The translations under genes and the position numbers were made by a program. Shown in pieces: positions 23,068-31,398 of a DNA stretch of 32,356 nucleotides. The DNA comes from an uncultured Eubacterium sp. (lineage in GTDB: Bacteria > Bacillota_A > Clostridia > Lachnospirales > Lachnospiraceae). The notes under the pieces are model-generated. The model had not been told where the DNA came from, searched no databases, and was given only the letters and a program-made list of their open reading frames with translations. The stretch spans positions 1 through 32,356 of the forward strand of contig CAOKJJ010000042.1 of the NCBI GenBank assembly GCA_948468465.1, written 5' to 3'. Each line of letters opens with the position of its first letter. The stretch's first letter is position 1.

Positions 23068-24834
23068 ATGAAAAATTTAATGGAACAGATGAACGAAGAA
23101 GTCATGCGTGCGTTTACCGCATGCGGATATGATGAAAAATACGCGCGCGTGACAGTGTCGAACCGGCCGGATTTGTGTGAATTTCAGTGTAATGGCGCAT
23201 TGGCGGCAGCGAAAGAGTATAAAAAAGCGCCAATGGCGATCGCGGAGGAAACAGCAAAGAAATTAGAAAACAGCCCGGTGTTTGCCGCAGCTTTGGCAGT
23301 AAAGCCGGGATTTTTAAATCTGAAAGTGCAGGAAAGCTGTCTGGCGGAGTATTTATGCCAGATGGCGGAGGCTGAGGATTATGGAAATGAAAAGACAAAA
23401 CATCCAAAGACCATCATGATTGACTATGGCGGGCCCAATATCGCAAAACCGCTGCATGTGGGACATCTGCGTTCCGCGATTATCGGAGAAAGCATCAAAC
23501 GCATGGGCAGGTATGCCGGACATCATATGATCGGTGATGTGCATATGGGTGACTGGGGCCTGCAGATGGGGCTTATTATTACAGAGCTTAAAGAGCGTAA
23601 GCCAGAGCTTTCTTATTTTGATGACAGCTTCGAAGGGGAATATCCAAACGAAGCGCCGTTTACGATCTCAGAGCTGGAAGAAATCTATCCGACGGCAAGC
23701 GGCAAGTCGAAGGAAGACGAGGATTATAAAGAACGTGCAATGCAGGCGACTTATGAACTGCAGCACGGAAGACGCGGATATGCCGCGTTATTAAATCATA
23801 TTTTAAATGTTTCGGTTACAGATTTGAAAAAAAACTATGAAAATTTGAACGTGTCGTTTGAGCTTTGGAAAGGAGAATCCGACGCGCAGCCTTTTATCCC
23901 GGCAATGGTGCAGAAGATGAAAGACGACGGATTTGCCTATATATCCGAAGGCGCGTTGGTTGTGGACGTGAAAGAAGAGACAGACACAAAAGAAGTGCCG
24001 CCTTGTATGATCTTAAAGTCAGATGGAGCGTCGCTTTATAATACGACAGATCTCGCTACGATTGTAGAACGCATGGAAAACTGGCATCCGCAGGAAATTA
24101 TTTATGTGGTGGATAAAAGGCAGGAGCTTTATTTTACGCAGGTATTTCGCTGCGCGCGTAAGACGGGGCTTGTAGATGCGGATACGAAGCTGACGTTTTT
24201 AGGCTTTGGAACGATGAATGGGAAAAACGGCAAGCCGTTTAAAACGAGAGAAGGCGGTGTGATGCGTTTGTCCGCGCTGCTTTCAGATATCAATGAGCAG
24301 ATGTATTTAAAAATTTCTGAAAATCAGACGATGAGTGAAGAAGAAGCGAGGGAAACAGCAAAAGTAGTTGCGCTTTCCGCGGTGAAATACGGAGATCTGT
24401 CCAATCAGGCATCCAAAGATTATATTTTTGACATGGAGAGGTTTACTTCTTTTGAAGGAAATACAGGCCCTTATTTGCTATATACAATTGTGAGAATTAA
24501 ATCCATATTAAAAAAATATGAACAGACTGGAAAAAGCGCGGAAGGAAAGAAAATACTTGCGGCAGATTCTGAAAGCGCAAAAGCGCTGATGCTGGAGGTA
24601 AGCAGATTCCACGGTATGATCGCGGCAGCCTTTGAGGAGCTGGCGCCGCATAAAGTCTGCGCTTATTTATATGATCTTGCAAATGCGTTTAATCATTTTT
24701 ACCATGAAACCAAAATTTTGGCTCAGGAGGATGCGGACGTCCAGGCAAGCTATATCAACCTTTTGCAGCTGTGTAAAGGGATTATGGAAACCTGCATTGA
24801 GGTACTCGGATTTTCAGCGCCGGAACGGATGTAG
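23068..24834 (+). CDS. argS: arginyl-tRNA synthetase
   Basis: Class I synthetase that charges tRNA-Arg in the cytoplasm. 588 residues from ATG 23068, which has AGGA 6-7 nt upstream and matches the usual N-terminus. An ATG at 23047 would add seven residues and overlap the previous stop. Motifs: the Arg-N domain (SNRPDLCEFQCNGALAAAK), the HIGH motif as PLHVGHLRS (about 129-136), the catalytic region (GDVHMGDWGLQMGLI), a KMSKS-equivalent region GKPFKTREGG typical of ArgRS, and the DALR anticodon-binding domain with EGNTGPYLLYTIVRI. A strong terminator follows. No T-box leader is seen upstream. Confidence 0.96.
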   Translation: MKNLMEQMNEEVMRAFTACGYDEKYARVTVSNRPDLCEFQCNGALAAAKEYKKAPMAIAEETAKKLENSPVFAAALAVKPGFLNLKVQESCLAEYLCQMAEAEDYGNEKTKHPKTIMIDYGGPNIAKPLHVGHLRSAIIGESIKRMGRYAGHHMIGDVHMGDWGLQMGLIITELKERKPELSYFDDSFEGEYPNEAPFTISELEEIYPTASGKSKEDEDYKERAMQATYELQHGRRGYAALLNHILNVSVTDLKKNYENLNVSFELWKGESDAQPFIPAMVQKMKDDGFAYISEGALVVDVKEETDTKEVPPCMILKSDGASLYNTTDLATIVERMENWHPQEIIYVVDKRQELYFTQVFRCARKTGLVDADTKLTFLGFGTMNGKNGKPFKTREGGVMRLSALLSDINEQMYLKISENQTMSEEEARETAKVVALSAVKYGDLSNQASKDYIFDMERFTSFEGNTGPYLLYTIVRIKSILKKYEQTGKSAEGKKILAADSESAKALMLEVSRFHGMIAAAFEELAPHKVCAYLYDLANAFNHFYHETKILAQEDADVQASYINLLQLCKGIMETCIEVLGFSAPERM

Positions 24835-24837
24835 CAT

Positions 24838-24878
24838 AAAAACAGGAACAGCTTTTTTAGAAGCTGCTCCTGTTTTTT
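24838..24878. terminator. bidirectional intrinsic terminator after argS
   Basis: AAACAGGAACAGCTT and AAGCTGCTCCTGTTT form a stem of about 15 bp with one mismatch around TTTTAG, with T-runs on both strands. It separates argS from the convergent LUD gene. Confidence 0.85.
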
Positions 24879-24925
24879 GATTTGCAACGCTGTACCAGTA
24901 TATAGATATGATTTTAAAATACGAT

Positions 24926-25564
24926 TTAATATCCAAGCTCTTCGCCGACTAACAAAACTTTGATGCGGCCGACGATTCCGCTGCGTCTTGTAATTACGGT
25001 CTGGCTGCAGATACAGTCGTCCCCGAGGCAGTCGGCACAAGTCCCGGTATTTGCACAAGGCGTCTGCTTGTTCAGGCGAATGCAGTTTGGCGGGGATGCG
25101 ACCGTTTTGATGCGCCGCACGGCGTCTTCTACGGTAGACACTACTTTATTCATGCCGGCGATGACAATGACCTGATCCGGCCCGTAGATCAGAGCGGCAA
25201 CCCGGTTCCCGTTGCCGTCGACGTTAACCAGCTGTCCATCTGATGTAATTGCGTTTGTACTTAAAAAATAAGTATCTGCGCTGAAAGAATCACGATATGC
25301 CTGCTTGATCTCTTCCGGTGTTTTCGCCAGGCTGCGGTCGATCAGATGGATATCGGTCCTGTTTTTTAAAGCGTCCATAACGCCTGTTTCAAAAAGCGTC
25401 ATGGAACCGCCAAAAGAGACAGTCGTATGCGCGGCGGTAAGCGACATCGCCGTATTTACGGCGTCTGCGCTGGAAGGGCAGTAATAACCTTTCATGCGGC
25501 GTTTTTCCAGATGCCGGATGATCGTCTCTGCCTGTGTTTTATAAAAGATCTGTTTTGGATTCAT
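24926..25564 (-). CDS. LUD-domain protein (LutC/YkgG-like)
   Basis: 212 residues. LUD (lactate utilisation, DUF162) fold: KTQAETIIRHLEKRRMKGYY, then SSADAVNTAMSLTAAHTTVSFGGSMTLFETGVMD, where the SFGGSMT turn is the family hallmark. Further on come STNAITSDGQLVNVDGNGNR, then VAALIYGPDQVIVIAGMNKV. The C-terminus has a cysteine-rich part (NCIRLNKQTPCANTGTCADC, DDCIC) that may bind a metal or iron-sulphur cluster. LutC proteins work with LutA/B in lactate oxidation, but neither partner is here, so the role is uncertain. The ATG follows GGGAGGACG, and the gene has its own promoter. Confidence 0.85.
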   Translation of the reverse strand: MNPKQIFYKTQAETIIRHLEKRRMKGYYCPSSADAVNTAMSLTAAHTTVSFGGSMTLFETGVMDALKNRTDIHLIDRSLAKTPEEIKQAYRDSFSADTYFLSTNAITSDGQLVNVDGNGNRVAALIYGPDQVIVIAGMNKVVSTVEDAVRRIKTVASPPNCIRLNKQTPCANTGTCADCLGDDCICSQTVITRRSGIVGRIKVLLVGEELGY

Positions 25565-25636
25565 GGCGTCCTCCCGAAAATAATATGTAAAATAAATTTT
25601 TTAGAATGGCATCATAAGCCTATACATTTTGCCCGT

Positions 25637-25665
25637 ATTATATTATAATAGCCTTATAAAGTCAA
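25637..25665 (-). promoter_or_regulatory. sigma-A promoter for the LUD-domain gene
   Basis: Read on the minus strand, TTGACT (25665-25660) and TATAAT (25642-25637) are exactly 17 bp apart, about 73 bp before the start codon. A near-consensus promoter. Confidence 0.75.
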
Positions 25666-25711
25666 GTGATGGTATATCCATGTATATCAAAAGGAAAGAG
25701 GAGGCAGAACA

Positions 25712-26512
25712 ATGAGTTTTTTAAAAGGGAAAACCGCGATTATTACAGGTGCGGGACGTGCCGTTTTAAGTGACGGCAGATGTGGCTCTATCGGCTATGG
25801 AATCGCAACCGCATATGCGAAAGAAGGGGCAAATCTGGTCATTACCGGAAGAAATGTAAAGAAACTGGAAGATGCCAAAGAAGAATTGGAGCGTCTGTAC
25901 GGGATATCCGTGTTGACGGTGCAGGCGGATGTCAATGCAAAAGCAGACAATGAGACGGTTGTTGCGGGTGTGGTTTCAAAGACCATGGATACCTTTGGCA
26001 GAATTGACGTATTAATCAATAATGCACAGGCTTCCGCATCAGGCGTTCCGCTTGCGGAGCATACGACAGAGCAGTTTGACCTGGCTCTTTATTCGGGGCT
26101 GTACGCCGCGTTTTACTATATGAAAGCATGCTATCCGCATTTGAAGCAGACGAAAGGAACCGTCATTAATTTCGCATCCGGCGCCGGCTTATTTGGCAAT
26201 TTCGGGCAGTGTGCCTATGCGGCGGCCAAAGAAGGAATCCGCGGCCTGACACGTGTTGCGGCTACGGAGTGGGCAAAGGACGGGATCAATGTCAACATTA
26301 TCTGCCCGCTGGCATGGACGGCACAGCTGGAACAGTTTGAAAAGGCTTATCCGCAGGCGTTTAAGGAAAATGTAAAAATGCCGCCGGCTGGCCATTACGG
26401 AGATTCCGAGCTGGAAATCGGACGCGTCTGCGTACAGCTTGCATCGGAAGACTTTAAGTACCTGACGGGTGAGACGCTGACACTGGAAGGCGGCATGGGG
26501 CTGCGTCCGTAA
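25712..26512 (+). CDS. short-chain dehydrogenase/reductase (SDR family)
   Basis: 266 residues. An NAD(P)-dependent Rossmann-fold oxidoreductase of the classical SDR type. The catalytic tetrad is N104 (NNAQ), S156 (FASGAG), Y169 and K173 (YAAAK). The C-terminal GGMGLRP and the LINNAQ strand fit the FabG-like group. The cofactor loop is unusual: TGAGRAVLSDGRCGSIGYGI carries about ten extra residues between TGAGR and the following GxG. The substrate is not predictable. GGAGG sits 8 nt before the ATG. It is divergent from the LUD gene and followed after 93 bp by the DUF6033-like gene. Confidence 0.88.
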   Translation: MSFLKGKTAIITGAGRAVLSDGRCGSIGYGIATAYAKEGANLVITGRNVKKLEDAKEELERLYGISVLTVQADVNAKADNETVVAGVVSKTMDTFGRIDVLINNAQASASGVPLAEHTTEQFDLALYSGLYAAFYYMKACYPHLKQTKGTVINFASGAGLFGNFGQCAYAAAKEGIRGLTRVAATEWAKDGINVNIICPLAWTAQLEQFEKAYPQAFKENVKMPPAGHYGDSELEIGRVCVQLASEDFKYLTGETLTLEGGMGLRP

Positions 26513-26605
26513 ATCGCTTGCGGACACAAGCTGACAGTGGAAATAGTTTGGAAATTATAAGCTGGTCATAGCATTGGCTTACCGTTTTTTAGGGAGGATG
26601 ATTGC

Positions 26606-27244
26606 ATGAATGGAGTAAATTTATATGGTGCTTATGATAACTATTATCAGAGTACGGAAATGAACAAGTATGAGGATACGAAAAAAGTGGCTGCAAAAAG
26701 GACGAACAATACGCAAAACAGTGTCAGACAGCCCGAATTATCGGACAAAGCGCAGGATTTGTTAAAGCGGCTGCAAAAGACATATGCCAACATGGACTTT
26801 ATGGTTGCAAAAAAAGGGGATCGTGCAGGGGAGATTTTATCCCGCGGCACGAAGGAATTCTCCGTATTGTTTTCCGCAGACGAGCTGGAAAAGATGGCTT
26901 CGGATGAAAAATACGAAAAAGAGTATATGGACAGGGTACAGGGAGCAGTCCGCATGTCGGAGCAGATTAATAAACAGTTTGGATTCGGGCCGGCTTCGGA
27001 AAAGGGAAATGTTACAAAGATCGGTATCGCGTTTGGCGGCGACGGTTCCGCTTCTTTCTTTGCAAGCCTGGAGAAGATGAGTGAGAAGCAGAACCTAAGA
27101 ATTGAGAAGCAGCTTTCAAAAAGAACGCAGGTATCCGCGTCTTCCATGGATGAGCTGATTCAGAAAATGAACCAGGTGGACTGGTCGAAGATCCGGGAAA
27201 AGGATTATGCGAACCAGGGATATGGACTGGATTACAGCATTTAA
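26606..27244 (+). CDS. DUF6033-like protein
   Basis: 212 residues. No signal peptide or membrane segment. An initial NGVNLYGAYDNYYQ and a Lys/Thr-rich stretch lead into a compact domain (SDKAQDLLKRLQKTYANMDF, GTKEFSVLFSADELEKMASD, KYEKEYMDRVQGAVRMSEQI). Then come a Gly-rich turn GNVTKIGIAFGGDGSASFFA and helices ending KMNQVDWSKIREKDY. It resembles the DUF6033 proteins of Lachnospiraceae, recalled by pattern and not checked. Function unknown. GGGAGGAT precedes the ATG. Confidence 0.65.
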   Translation: MNGVNLYGAYDNYYQSTEMNKYEDTKKVAAKRTNNTQNSVRQPELSDKAQDLLKRLQKTYANMDFMVAKKGDRAGEILSRGTKEFSVLFSADELEKMASDEKYEKEYMDRVQGAVRMSEQINKQFGFGPASEKGNVTKIGIAFGGDGSASFFASLEKMSEKQNLRIEKQLSKRTQVSASSMDELIQKMNQVDWSKIREKDYANQGYGLDYSI

Positions 27245-27356
27245 AAAAATATCCGTTTAGAAAATGACTGGTTCACACCTGCGGTGCCCACGGTAACAGC
27301 ATCCGGCATAGGGGAAGTTTGCCTGCGGCAGGACTTGCAAAAAGAGGGGGATTACA

Positions 27357-28565
27357 ATGAAAAAGAGACGATTAGGCACATTGTTATGTACGGCTGGGCT
27401 TGCAGCGATGCTGTTTGGATGTTCCTTCAGCAAACAGACAGGGAATCATTCTGTAAATCCGCCGGACAGTACACCTGATGATTCTGATCTGGATTCTGAT
27501 TTGAATTCTGATGAGAACGAAGGTCAGCAGACCAATACAGATGACACATCTTTGCCGGATAAAGAAGGCGGCAAAAAGATAGCGATTTCCATGCCGTCAG
27601 AATCCGTAAAACGCTGGCAAGATGATTCACAGATTCTGAAAAAGGAACTGGAAGCAAAAGGCTATGAGGTGGACATTCAGTTTGCCGAAGATCAGCCGCA
27701 GCAGCAGGCAGCGCAGATCAAGGAATTTGTGAAACAGCAGGCGGACTGCATGATTGTCGTACCGATAGATTCGAAAGAGCTTACAGAAGCGGCGGAAGAA
27801 GCGAAAAAGGCTGAAATCCCGATCATTTCTTATGACCGTCTGCTTATGGATACCGATGCTGTGTATTATTATGTGGCGTTTGATCAAAAAGGCGCAGGTA
27901 CTTTGATCGGACAGGCGATCGCTCAAAAAGCGGGACTGGACGATCTGGCGGATGGGGAATATAAGACGATAGAATTTTTTATGGGATGTCCGGACGATGA
28001 TACTTCGAAACGCGTTTATGAAGGGCTGATGGAAGTGATGCAGCCGTATTTGGACGATGGCAGGCTTGTATGCAAGAGCGGCAGGACGTCTTTTGAAAAT
28101 ACATGCATTGCTGACTGGTCACAGGAAACGGCAAAAGAGTGGTGCAAGAACTATCTGGCGGGCTATTATACAGACGAAGAGCTGGATATCTGCGCATCGG
28201 CTGCTGACAGTCTTGCGTATGGATGCATCGAAGCGTTGCAGGAAGCCGGGTATATTGCGGACAACTGGCCGGTAGTTTCCGGCCAGGATTGTGAACCTCT
28301 GGCGTGCAAAAATATTTCAGACGGTATACAGACATTTTCTGTTTATAAAGATACGAGCCTGCTTGCGCAGAAATGCGCGGTGATGATTGACTCGGTGTTA
28401 GAACAGACCGAACCTGAAATTAATGATGTGGAACAATATCATAACAATATCCTGCAGGTTCCGTCATATTTGTGTTCCCCGTCAATCGTAGATCAGGACA
28501 ATCTGAAAGAAACACTTATTGACAGCGGTTATTACACACAGGAACAGATTGATAGTGCGCAATAA
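27357..28565 (+). CDS. sugar-binding lipoprotein of an ABC transporter (xylose type)
   Basis: 402 residues. A lipoprotein signal peptide ends in the lipobox LFGC (Cys22), so the protein is anchored to the outer face of the membrane. An Asp/Ser/Asn-rich linker (residues 34-70, including repeated DSDLDSDLNSD) is followed by a periplasmic-binding-protein-1 fold of the XylF/ChvE type: KIAISMPSESVKRWQDDSQI, a QPQQQAAQIKEFVKQQADCMIVVPID pocket strand, and VVSGQDCEPLACKNI. It captures a monosaccharide. No ATPase or permease gene is nearby, so it is an orphan here. AGGGGG precedes the ATG. Its 3' end overlaps the convergent LysR gene by 50 bp. Confidence 0.82.
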   Translation: MKKRRLGTLLCTAGLAAMLFGCSFSKQTGNHSVNPPDSTPDDSDLDSDLNSDENEGQQTNTDDTSLPDKEGGKKIAISMPSESVKRWQDDSQILKKELEAKGYEVDIQFAEDQPQQQAAQIKEFVKQQADCMIVVPIDSKELTEAAEEAKKAEIPIISYDRLLMDTDAVYYYVAFDQKGAGTLIGQAIAQKAGLDDLADGEYKTIEFFMGCPDDDTSKRVYEGLMEVMQPYLDDGRLVCKSGRTSFENTCIADWSQETAKEWCKNYLAGYYTDEELDICASAADSLAYGCIEALQEAGYIADNWPVVSGQDCEPLACKNISDGIQTFSVYKDTSLLAQKCAVMIDSVLEQTEPEINDVEQYHNNILQVPSYLCSPSIVDQDNLKETLIDSGYYTQEQIDSAQ

Positions 28566-29436
28566 ACTGTTTCTTCGCATTGGAAGCGTTTGGCTGTGAT
28601 TTGTATACAAATCCAACCGAACGCTTTTTTACCGGAACGGGCAGAGGAATCTCAATAAAGGAACCGTCTGCCAGCTCTTGTTCTACAAACTGACGGATAA
28701 CGCAGGCAACGCCAAGATTAATTTTTGCAAATTCAATTAAAAGGTCCATCGAAGAAGCTTCGATGCATTCCTGTACCGGAATCTGGTTTTTCTGCAGATA
28801 TTCGTCGATATATTGCCTGGAAATGTTATTTTTATCCAGCATCATAAATGAACTGTTCTGCAGTATTTGGCTTTTAGCAATGCCGCGCTGCTGCAGACGA
28901 TGCAGATATTGTTCACCAGCTACAAAGATGTCTTCAATCTGCGTTAATGCGTCAAACACGAGCGCATGCGGCAGCGTGTAGCTGCCCATTCCAATCAGGC
29001 CGATATCCAGCTGATCTTCCTGCAGCAGACGCAGTGTTTCACTTGTAGACTGGCATGCGACGGAAATATTAATGTGCGGATATTTTTGCGTAAAACCTTT
29101 CAGATAAGTAAGCAGGACATATTTGCACAGTGTGGCGCTGGCCCCGATTTTCAAATGTCCGACGCCCAGTCCCGCGACACGCCGGATTTTCTCTTCACCG
29201 AGGGAAAGCGTATGGATGGCTGCTGTTACGTGTTCGTACAGCAGCTTTCCTTCTTCAGTCAGTGAAACGCCGCGCGAGCTGCGAAAGAACAGCTGGCAGC
29301 CAAGGTTTTGCTCCAGTTTTTGAATGGATTTGCTGACGGCGGGCTGGCTGATATACAGCTTTTCCGCAGCCTTGGAAATATTTTTGCATTGTGCAACCGT
29401 ATGAAAAATGTGGTAGGAAGACAGATTTTGTTCCAT
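28516..29436 (-). CDS. LysR-family regulator divergent from leuCD
   Basis: 306 residues. The N-terminal winged helix-turn-helix is typical (YHIFHTVAQCKNISKAAEKL, SQPAVSKSIQKLEQNLGCQL, FFRSSRGVSLTEEGKLLYEH). An effector-binding domain of the periplasmic-binding type follows (GHLKIGASATLCKYVLLTYL, EDQLDIGLIGMGSYTLPHA, MDLLIEFAKINLGVACVIRQ). It may control the divergent leuC-leuD operon, since LysR proteins commonly regulate adjacent genes. Start ATG 29436 is chosen because AGAGG precedes it; an upstream in-frame ATG adds 13 residues without a ribosome binding site. The last codons overlap the sugar-binding gene, and that gene's terminator is inside this coding region. Confidence 0.87.
   Translation of the reverse strand: MEQNLSSYHIFHTVAQCKNISKAAEKLYISQPAVSKSIQKLEQNLGCQLFFRSSRGVSLTEEGKLLYEHVTAAIHTLSLGEEKIRRVAGLGVGHLKIGASATLCKYVLLTYLKGFTQKYPHINISVACQSTSETLRLLQEDQLDIGLIGMGSYTLPHALVFDALTQIEDIFVAGEQYLHRLQQRGIAKSQILQNSSFMMLDKNNISRQYIDEYLQKNQIPVQECIEASSMDLLIEFAKINLGVACVIRQFVEQELADGSFIEIPLPVPVKKRSVGFVYKSQPNASNAKKQFIAHYQSVPVCNNRCQ
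28585..28630 (+). terminator. terminator of the sugar-binding gene, within the lysR coding region
   Basis: AGCGTTTGG and CCGAACGCT form the outer stem (one G-U pair). A perfect 16-nt palindrome, GATTTGTATACAAATC, lies inside, and TTTTTT follows at 28625-28630. Twenty bp after the sugar-binding stop codon. Confidence 0.7.
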
Positions 29437-29451
29437 AAATGCCTCTTTTCT

Positions 29452-29466
29452 ATAAGTTATAGTTAT
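29452..29466. promoter_or_regulatory. possible LysR-type operator
   Basis: ATAAGTTATAGTTAT, with ATAA/TTAT arms (T-N11-A type), lies 16 bp from the lysR start in the divergent region. A LysR protein could bind here to autoregulate and act on leuC. By-eye match only. Confidence 0.3.
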
Positions 29467-29550
29467 GGTAACCATATTTATTATATATTAGCATTATATC
29501 AGATTTTGTGCTACACTTTGTTTATCAAATGAAAAAAAGGAGGAATGAAC

Positions 29551-30807
29551 ATGGGTATGACAATGACCCAAAAAATACTGGCTGCGCATGCCGGATTGGA
29601 AACGGTTACGGCCGGACAGCTCATTGAGGCGGATTTGGACCTTGTATTAGGAAATGACATTACATCACCGGTTGCGATTCATGAGATTGAAAAAATGAAT
29701 GTGGACGGTGTTTTCCACAAAGATAAAATTGCGCTTGTTATGGATCACTTTGTGCCGAACAAAGACATTAAATCTGCGCAGCACTGCAAATGCGTCAGAG
29801 AATTTGCCTGCAAGCATGAAATAACGAATTATTTTGACGTAGGGCAGATGGGGATTGAACATGCGCTGCTGCCGGAAAAAGGCCTGACGGTTGCCGGAGA
29901 CGTAATTATCGGCGCGGATTCCCATACCTGTACGTACGGCGCGTTAGGCGCGTTTTCCACTGGCGTAGGCAGTACCGATATGGCCGCGGGCATGGCAACA
30001 GGAAAGGCATGGTTTAAAGTGCCGTCCGCAATCAAGGTCGTCGTAACCGGAAAACCGGGCAAATATGTCAGCGGAAAAGATCTGATCCTGCATCTGATCG
30101 GGATGATCGGCGTGGACGGCGCATTGTATCAGTCGTTAGAGTTTACGGGAGACGGCATCGCAAATCTTACGATGGATGACCGCTTTACGATCGCAAATAT
30201 GGCAATCGAGGCAGGCGCGAAAAACGGAATATTCCCGGTCGATGAACTGGCACAGGCTTATATGAAGGAACATTCCAATCGTCCATACCACATCTATGAG
30301 GCAGACGCAGATGCCGTATATGAACGCGAAATAGTGATCGACCTTAGTACCTTAAAATCCACGGTTGCGTTCCCGCATCTTCCGGAAAATACAAAAACGA
30401 TTGATGAAGTGGGAGATATTCCAATTCATCAGGTAGTGATCGGATCCTGTACCAACGGACGTCTGGACGACCTGCGCTGCGCGGCAGAGATTTTAAAAGG
30501 GAAAAAGGTAGCGAACGGCGTGCGCACGATCATCATTCCAGCAACGCAGCAGATTTATCTGGATGCGATGGAAGAGGGCTTGCTGAAAATCTTTATCGAA
30601 GCCGGAGCGATTGTAAGCACACCTACCTGCGGGCCATGTCTGGGCGGCTATATGGGAATCCTTGCAGAGGGTGAACGATGCGTATCCACGACAAACCGGA
30701 ATTTTGTCGGCCGCATGGGGCACGTAGAGTCTGAAATCTATCTTGCAAGCCCGGCAGTTGCGGCAGCAAGCGCTGTTGCAGGCAAAATATCAGGACCAAA
30801 GGAGTAG
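29551..30807 (+). CDS. leuC: 3-isopropylmalate dehydratase large subunit
   Basis: 418 residues. It pairs with LeuD to isomerise 2-isopropylmalate to 3-isopropylmalate in leucine synthesis, in the cytoplasm. Iron-sulphur ligands are C300 ([12 protein letters not shown]), C360 and C363 ([11 protein letters not shown]). Other aconitase-family stretches are [20 protein letters not shown] and [12 protein letters not shown]. The short length and sequence fit the archaeal/clostridial homoaconitase-like type rather than the longer enterobacterial form. Start: ATG 29551 lies 7 nt after AAGGAGG; ATG 29545 is only 1 nt away from it and is rejected. leuD follows after 12 bp; leuA and leuB are not in the window. 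Confidence 0.95.
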   Translation: MGMTMTQKILAAHAGLETVTAGQLIEADLDLVLGNDITSPVAIHEIEKMNVDGVFHKDKIALVMDHFVPNKDIKSAQHCKCVREFACKHEITNYFDVGQMGIEHALLPEKGLTVAGDVIIGADSHTCTYGALGAFSTGVGSTDMAAGMATGKAWFKVPSAIKVVVTGKPGKYVSGKDLILHLIGMIGVDGALYQSLEFTGDGIANLTMDDRFTIANMAIEAGAKNGIFPVDELAQAYMKEHSNRPYHIYEADADAVYEREIVIDLSTLKSTVAFPHLPENTKTIDEVGDIPIHQVVIGSCTNGRLDDLRCAAEILKGKKVANGVRTIIIPATQQIYLDAMEEGLLKIFIEAGAIVSTPTCGPCLGGYMGILAEGERCVSTTNRNFVGRMGHVESEIYLASPAVAAASAVAGKISGPKE

Positions 30808-30819
30808 GAGGGAAAAGTA

Positions 30820-31314
30820 ATGAAAGCAAACGGCCATGTATTTAAATATGGTGACAATGTAGATACAGACGTAATCATTCCAGCCAGATATCTGAATTCA
30901 TCTGACCCAAAAGAACTTGCGCAGCATTGTATGGAAGACATTGACACAGAATTTGTCAAAAAAGTGCAGGACGGAGATATTATTGTAGCTGATAAAAACT
31001 TTGGCTGCGGCTCTTCCAGAGAACATGCACCTTTGGCAATCAAAGCATCTGGCGTCAGCTGCGTCATCGCGGAGACCTTTGCACGCATTTTTTACCGAAA
31101 CGCGATTAATATCGGCCTTCCGATTATCGAATGTCCGCAGGCATCCAAAGGCATTTCGGCCGGGGATGAGGTAGAAGTAGACTTCGACAGCGGCATGATC
31201 TATAATAAAACAAAGGGCACGCAGTTTCAGGGACAGGCATTTCCGCCGTTTATGCAAAAGATTATCGCGGCAGAAGGATTGGTGAATTATATTAACCAAA
31301 AGAATGAATCATGA
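30820..31314 (+). CDS. leuD: 3-isopropylmalate dehydratase small subunit
   Basis: 164 residues. The swivelling domain subunit that completes the LeuC active site. Recognised by [15 protein letters not shown] near the N-terminus, by the [15 protein letters not shown] substrate-binding loop (about 65-80), and by [19 protein letters not shown]. The length matches the short homoaconitase-like LeuD. GGAGGG precedes the ATG, and the gene forms an operon with leuC, followed by a shared large hairpin. Confidence 0.95.
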   Translation: MKANGHVFKYGDNVDTDVIIPARYLNSSDPKELAQHCMEDIDTEFVKKVQDGDIIVADKNFGCGSSREHAPLAIKASGVSCVIAETFARIFYRNAINIGLPIIECPQASKGISAGDEVEVDFDSGMIYNKTKGTQFQGQAFPPFMQKIIAAEGLVNYINQKNES

Positions 31315-31352
31315 AGTTGAACACCCGCGAAACAGTTCCTTAGCCACATAAA

Positions 31353-31398
31353 AAACGCAGGCCGGGAATCTCAAAAAAGAGGTTCCCGGCCTGCGTTT
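31353..31398. terminator. large bidirectional terminator overlapping the 3' end of the AP2 gene
   Basis: A 20-bp stem (31353-31372 with 31379-31398, one G-U pair; core GCAGGCCGGGAA) has an A6 loop. T-runs exit on both sides: five on the minus strand and a weaker TTTCTCTCATTTCTTT on the plus strand. On the minus strand the stop codon TGA (31373-31371) lies at the loop, and one arm encodes NAGREPL of the AP2 protein. Confidence 0.8.

Noticed and set aside
29437..29550. T-box or leucine attenuator upstream of leuC
   Set aside because: The leader is short, with no run of Leu codons in a small frame and no terminator hairpin.
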